Part shown: in pieces, positions 5,905 to 9,131 of the stretch | Position numbering within the stretch: position 1 is the stretch's first letter | How the letters are laid out: every line of letters begins with the position of its first letter | Assembly: GCA_002869305.1 (NCBI GenBank) | Contig: PKTC01000153.1 | Location: 1-9,131, forward strand | Length of the DNA: 9,131 nucleotides | Direction of reading: 5' to 3' | Source: Marinilabiliales bacterium | GTDB lineage: Bacteria > Bacteroidota > Bacteroidia > Bacteroidales > UBA12077 | Program-made: the position numbers and the translations under genes | The notes under the pieces: generated by a model | The model's database searches: none | Seen by the model: only the letters and a program-made list of their open reading frames with translations | What the model was told of the DNA's origin: nothing

Positions 5905-6249
5905 ATGAAAGAGTTTAAAGAATCAATTTATCCAGAAATGATAAAAGACCTCCCTGATGCTGACATTCCATTTAATGGAGTGCATGGTAAAATTTTACAG
6001 GGAGAACATAACCAGGCAATTTTTTTTGTAATTGAGGCCATTGGTGTAGTTGCAGAACATTCCCATGGTGCTCAATGGGGAATTGTTTTTGAAGGTGAAA
6101 TGGACTTAACCATAGCAGGTGATACCAAGACTTACAAAAAAGGAGATCATTATTATATTCCATCAGGGGTTAAGCACTCGGCAAATTTCAAAAAAAGAAC
6201 TCAACTAATGGATTTTTTCGAAGATAAAAACAGGTATTTTAAAAAGTAG
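5905..6249 (+). CDS. small single-domain cupin protein
   Basis: A 114-residue protein made of one cupin beta-barrel. Motif 1 is GVVAEHSHGAQWGIVFEGEM (about 47-66), with the two metal-binding histidines in HSH and Gln in the usual Glu position; motif 2 is GDHYYIPSGVKHSANF (about 79-94), with the third histidine, fitting the G(X)5PXG(X)2H consensus. It very likely binds a divalent metal, but small cupins range from isomerases and dioxygenases to sugar-binding sensors, and nothing here fixes the substrate. No signal peptide is seen. It follows the DUF4924 gene by 12 bases and is probably the last gene of that operon. Its stop codon lies 1 base from the end of the convergent DCC-family gene. Confidence 0.88.
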   Translation: MKEFKESIYPEMIKDLPDADIPFNGVHGKILQGEHNQAIFFVIEAIGVVAEHSHGAQWGIVFEGEMDLTIAGDTKTYKKGDHYYIPSGVKHSANFKKRTQLMDFFEDKNRYFKK

Positions 6250-6250
6250 A

Positions 6251-6679
6251 TTATAAAAACTTATAACTAATATCTTTTTCAGGCAAAAAGCAATTATCCT
6301 TTTTGCCAAACCAACTGAAACGGTTTCTTGCGATTAGATCATAAATGGCATCTCTTAAAAATTTGGGAAAGTATATGAGATAATACAAGTAATTCCATGA
6401 TCTTTTTAATTTTCTTACAATTCCTAATACAGCGTCTGACTTTAAAAAAATCGAACTGTTTTCTAACAATACCACAGATTGTTCCAAATCTGCTGGTAAA
6501 TTGAATTGTTTTAAAAGATCCTGACCAATGTTGGATTGCAATGAAGCAAACCTAAAATAATCTTTACGATCTCTCTTTATAATAAATTGAACCGACCAGG
6601 AACATAAATTACAATAGCCATCGAAAAGTACAATCCCTTTTGATTCTAATATTTGATTTGTATGATCTTTAGTTTTCAT
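6251..6679 (-). CDS. DCC-family (DUF393) thiol-disulfide oxidoreductase-like protein
   Basis: A 142-residue protein of the DCC (DUF393, YuxK-like) family. The family signature is present as LFDGYCNLC (18-26): Asp20, Cys23 and Cys26 form the DGxCxxC motif in a thioredoxin-like fold, followed by FIIKRDRKDYFRFASLQS (32-49) and a DAVLGIVRKL stretch (82-91), both typical of the family. A redox role is predicted from the cysteine pair, but substrates of the family are not well established. The start ATG overlaps the end of manA by 11 bases, so translation is likely coupled. It is the last gene of the minus-strand cluster, and no hairpin terminator was found after its stop. Confidence 0.88.
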   Translation of the reverse strand: MKTKDHTNQILESKGIVLFDGYCNLCSWSVQFIIKRDRKDYFRFASLQSNIGQDLLKQFNLPADLEQSVVLLENSSIFLKSDAVLGIVRKLKRSWNYLYYLIYFPKFLRDAIYDLIARNRFSWFGKKDNCFLPEKDISYKFL

Positions 6680-7670
6680 TGGAATGTTCAGGAATATAAA
6701 CTTCTAATAGTTTACTCTGAACAACAGGTTTTAAAACTAAATGTTCTATCACTGCAGGAATTAAAATAGTTTCACCTTTTTGAACCGTGATTTTTTCTGT
6801 TTCGTAATATTCTATTTCAAATTCTCCTTCCAGACACATATAAATTACAAATGAATCCAATAGATTGTAAACTTTTTCAATGACCTGATCAAATTCTAAA
6901 ATGTTTATTTGAAAATACTTGCTGATATTAACTTCTGAGCTTGTGTTTTTTTCATGAACATAATTAGTTTTATAACTATCATAAAGTTTAAAGTCAATTG
7001 CATCAAGAGCTTGTTCTGTATGAAGCTCACGTTCATTTCCTTGTTCGTCCTTTCTGTTCCAGTCAAAAATTCTGTATGTAATGTCCGAGGTTTGTTGAAT
7101 TTCTGCAAGTACAATTCCAGCTCCAATTGCATGAACTCTGCCAGCAGGAATATAAAAAACATCTCCTGCTTTTACTTTCACTGAATTTAAAATTTGTGGT
7201 AACTCGTTATTTTTTAAATGCTGCAAGTAATGTTCTTTATCCATTTCATGGTTAAATCCTGAAATTAACTCTGAATTTTTCTTCGCATCAACAACATACC
7301 ACATTTCAGTTTTACCATATGATCTATGTCGTTGCATTGCAAGCTCATCATCAGGATGCACCTGTATTGAAAGAACATCATTGGCATCTATATATTTAAT
7401 GAGTAATGGAAATTCTATTCCAAATTGTTCATAAATTTTGTCTCCAACTAAATCACCCATGTAAACTTCTATAAGTTCATCTAGGCTATTCCCAGCTAAG
7501 AATCCATTTTCAACAACTGAAACATTATTTTGAACACCTGAAATTTCCCAACTTTCGCCAATTTTTTGATTGGTGGGAATATTCTTGTTTAAACTAGATT
7601 TTAAATTTTGTCCACCCCAGATTTTTTCCTTTAGGATGGGCTTAAATTTTAGAGGATACAACTGGCTCAT
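6669..7670 (-). CDS. manA: mannose-6-phosphate isomerase, class I
   Basis: Interconverts mannose 6-phosphate and fructose 6-phosphate in the cytoplasm, using zinc; it links glycolysis to GDP-mannose and surface-polysaccharide synthesis, or lets the cell use mannose. The 333-residue length is that of the short Bacillus-type class I enzyme. Zinc ligands are visible: Gln103 and His105 in SIQVHPDDE, Glu122 in GKTEMWYV and His180 in AGRVHAIGAG. The catalytic arginine is Arg200 in DITYRIFDW. The N-terminal KEKIWGG (14-20) is also typical, and a second cupin-like domain covers about 250-333. ATG start; it lies 12 bases after the Dabb gene and overlaps the DCC gene by 11 bases, so the three probably form one operon. 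Confidence 0.96.
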   Translation of the reverse strand: MSQLYPLKFKPILKEKIWGGQNLKSSLNKNIPTNQKIGESWEISGVQNNVSVVENGFLAGNSLDELIEVYMGDLVGDKIYEQFGIEFPLLIKYIDANDVLSIQVHPDDELAMQRHRSYGKTEMWYVVDAKKNSELISGFNHEMDKEHYLQHLKNNELPQILNSVKVKAGDVFYIPAGRVHAIGAGIVLAEIQQTSDITYRIFDWNRKDEQGNERELHTEQALDAIDFKLYDSYKTNYVHEKNTSSEVNISKYFQINILEFDQVIEKVYNLLDSFVIYMCLEGEFEIEYYETEKITVQKGETILIPAVIEHLVLKPVVQSKLLEVYIPEHSNEN

Positions 7671-7682
7671 TTTAGTATTAAC

Positions 7683-7985
7683 TTAAAATTCATAATCAAT
7701 AACTGCTTTTTCTTTTTTTATGTCCTTGCAAGAACTAATTGCTTTCTGATGTTCTGGATGCTTAAGATAAGTATCCAAATCTCTCCAGGTATTATATTCC
7801 GAAATGAGTGCAACATCATAAGAAAAATCAGTGCTTTTCTCATTAATAGCTACTTCATATGATTCAACTACATTAATAATGTTTCTTAATGGTGCAAAAG
7901 CTGCTTTTATTCTATTTGCTTTTTGCATGCAATCTTCAGGATCTTTTACATCGATAAACCTGAACATGATAATATGTCTAACCAT
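7683..7985 (-). CDS. Dabb (stress-responsive A/B barrel) domain protein
   Basis: A 100-residue protein consisting of a single Dabb domain, a dimeric ferredoxin-like alpha/beta barrel. Typical features are the N-terminal strand MVRHIIMFRF (1-10), the central SYDVALISEYNTWRDLDTYLKHPEHQ stretch (in two parts, about 55-80) with the conserved Tyr-Leu-x-His-Pro-x-His core, and a C-terminal strand ending in AVIDYEF. Members range from plant stress proteins and polyketide cyclase-like enzymes to many bacterial proteins of unknown role, so no activity is assigned. The gene is the first of the minus-strand cluster and is divergent from udk; manA follows after 12 bases. The 74-base divergent spacer must hold its promoter, but no convincing consensus pair was found there. 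Confidence 0.87.
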   Translation of the reverse strand: MVRHIIMFRFIDVKDPEDCMQKANRIKAAFAPLRNIINVVESYEVAINEKSTDFSYDVALISEYNTWRDLDTYLKHPEHQKAISSCKDIKKEKAVIDYEF

Positions 7986-8059
7986 GATTTAAAATTTTTG
8001 TGTAAATTTATATTATCTTCATGCCAAATTAAGCTTAAAGTTATTAAAAATTTATTGAT

Positions 8060-8686
8060 ATGTCTTTTATTATTGGTATTGCAGGAGGTACAGGATCTGG
8101 AAAAACAACGGTTGTAAGAAAAGTAGTAGAAAATCTACCTAAGAATGAAGTAGCTATTATTCCACAGGATTCTTATTATAAAGATAGTGGACATTTGCCA
8201 TTAGAAGAACGACAAGAAATAAATTTTGACCATCCACGATCACTGGAATTTAAATTGCTTATTGAACACATTAAAATGTTGAAGGACGGAAAAGGAATTC
8301 AGCAACCTATATATTCTTATCTTACCTGTACGCGCTCGAAGGAGACCATTAATGTTGAGCCTAAAAAAGTTATTATTGTTGAAGGGATATTAATTCTTCA
8401 GAATGCTCAACTTCGAAATTTAATGGACATTAAAGTTTTTGTTGATGCCGATACAGACGATCGATTAATGAGAGTAATCCAACGGGATATTATTGAGCGT
8501 GGTAGGTCAGTAAATAAGGTTTTAGAACGATATGAGAAAACAGTAAAACCGATGCACCTTCAGTTTATTGAACCTACCAAAAGATATGCTGATGTTATAA
8601 TTCCGCAAGGAGGTGAAAATAAAGTTGGGATTGATATATTATCATCAATAATTGAAAAGAATCTGAATATTAGTAAAAATAAATAG
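8060..8686 (+). CDS. udk: uridine kinase
   Basis: Phosphorylates uridine and cytidine to UMP and CMP in pyrimidine salvage, in the cytoplasm. The 208-residue protein has the usual length (about 210). Walker A is GGTGSGKT (9-16), the catalytic Asp37 lies in IPQDSYYKD, NFDHP is at 55-59, the nucleoside-contacting Tyr85 is in IYSYL, the VEGI strand is at 107-110, and the lid region is QRDIIERGRS (141-150). TRSKET (91-96) matches the family as well. The ATG start is two residues before the P-loop strand; no Shine-Dalgarno is seen. Divergent from the Dabb gene, it is followed after 9 bases by the exonuclease gene, so the two probably share a message. Confidence 0.96.
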   Translation: MSFIIGIAGGTGSGKTTVVRKVVENLPKNEVAIIPQDSYYKDSGHLPLEERQEINFDHPRSLEFKLLIEHIKMLKDGKGIQQPIYSYLTCTRSKETINVEPKKVIIVEGILILQNAQLRNLMDIKVFVDADTDDRLMRVIQRDIIERGRSVNKVLERYEKTVKPMHLQFIEPTKRYADVIIPQGGENKVGIDILSSIIEKNLNISKNK

Positions 8687-8695
8687 TTAAGAATT

Positions 8696-9131
8696 ATGCT
8701 TGATAATATTAAAACTGAGAACGTTTTATTTTTGGATATTGAAACAGTTCCTCTATACGAAAGTTTTGATTCTGTTCCTGATACATTTAAGGAATTATGG
8801 GAAAAGAAATCTGCATATTTTAGAGATGAAAATCAATCAGCCTCAGATGTTTATCAACGAGCTGGAATATATTCTGAGTTTGGAAAAATCATATGTATTT
8901 CAGTTGGAATTTTAATTACTAAAGGTGAGAAAAAGGCATTTAGACTTAAATCTTTCTTTGGTGAATACGAAAAGATTATTTTGGAAGAATTTGCTCAAAT
9001 GCTTAAAAAATACCATGCTTCGAATTCAGATCTTCAATTATGTGCACATAATGGTAAAGAATTCGATTATCCATATATAGCCCGAAGGATGTTAATTAAT
9101 GGTGTTAAGTTGCCAAAAATGCTTGATACAG
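8696..9131 (+). CDS. predicted 3'-5' exonuclease, PolB-exonuclease type (partial, 3' end outside window)
   Basis: The first 145 codons of a gene that continues past the window. The reading frame from ATG 8696 is open to the last base. Exonuclease motif I is LFLDIETV (11-18), with the Asp/Glu pair that binds metal; motif II is HNGKEFDYPYIARRM (117-131), with its Asp. This is the layout of the DEDD-type, PolB-related 3'-5' exonuclease domain family found as stand-alone proteins in Bacteroidota and others. Motif III must lie beyond the window, so catalytic completeness cannot be checked. The start is 9 bases after the udk stop, consistent with an operon. A role in nucleic-acid processing or repair is inferred from the family only. 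Confidence 0.85.
   Translation, partial: MLDNIKTENVLFLDIETVPLYESFDSVPDTFKELWEKKSAYFRDENQSASDVYQRAGIYSEFGKIICISVGILITKGEKKAFRLKSFFGEYEKIILEEFAQMLKKYHASNSDLQLCAHNGKEFDYPYIARRMLINGVKLPKMLDT

Noticed and set aside
7986..8059. Promoters in the divergent Dabb/udk spacer (TATCTTCA at 8014-8021 with TTTG at 7997-8000; CAAA at 8025-8028 for the minus strand).
   Set aside because: The + strand pair has two mismatches in the -7 box and only 13 bases spacing; the minus strand has a possible -33 but no -7 match at the right distance. Promoters must exist here but cannot be placed.
1..9131. Search by eye for tRNA/rRNA genes, CRISPR arrays, insertion-sequence ends, transposases, toxin-antitoxin or phage-defence genes.
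   Set aside because: Nothing convincing was found; the strands are filled by conserved housekeeping and small-family genes and the spacers are short.

Overview
The window reads as chromosomal DNA from a member of the Bacteroidota. The reasons are the AT-rich composition, the lack of clear Shine-Dalgarno sequences (starts are preceded by A/T-rich stretches), several TAnnTTTG -7 boxes typical of the Bacteroidota primary sigma factor, lineage-typical families (DUF4924, CTC-type L25 with an acidic tail) and the prs-rplY-pth gene order. A marine or anaerobic Bacteroidales/Marinilabiliales-type organism is my best guess, but that is inference from protein style only. No tRNA, rRNA, CRISPR array, insertion sequence or phage gene was seen. 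Coding density is high and no gene-free stretch exceeds about 115 bases.

Left part (1-3814, all + strand): the tail of an aldehyde dehydrogenase, a LysE/RhtB-type membrane exporter, the ribosome-assembly GTPase EngB/YihA, PRPP synthetase (Prs), ribosomal protein L25/CTC and peptidyl-tRNA hydrolase (Pth). Apart from the first two, these serve nucleotide supply and translation. Separate -7 boxes can be seen before engB, prs and rplY, so this looks like several transcription units rather than one operon.

Middle (3873-6249, + strand): a secreted Ntn-type linear amide C-N hydrolase with its own predicted promoter, followed at short spacing by an Hsp15-like S4 RNA-binding protein, a DUF4924 protein and a small cupin. 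The last three are packed with gaps of 2 to 12 bases and are probably co-transcribed.

Right part: a minus-strand cluster (7985 down to 6251) of a Dabb-domain protein, class I mannose-6-phosphate isomerase and a DCC-family (DUF393) thiol-disulfide protein. The last two overlap by 11 bases. This cluster ends 1 base from the convergent cupin gene. Divergent from it, uridine kinase and a PolB-type 3'-5' exonuclease (cut by the window end) run on the + strand.

The window is mostly conserved housekeeping and I found no convincing new multi-gene system. The most notable observations are an EngB whose G4 motif reads TKAY instead of TKAD, a perfect 13-bp inverted repeat inside the pth coding sequence, matching ATAGTT/AACTAT dyads at the ends of prs and pth, and a secreted choloylglycine-hydrolase-like enzyme placed between pth and the S4 gene.
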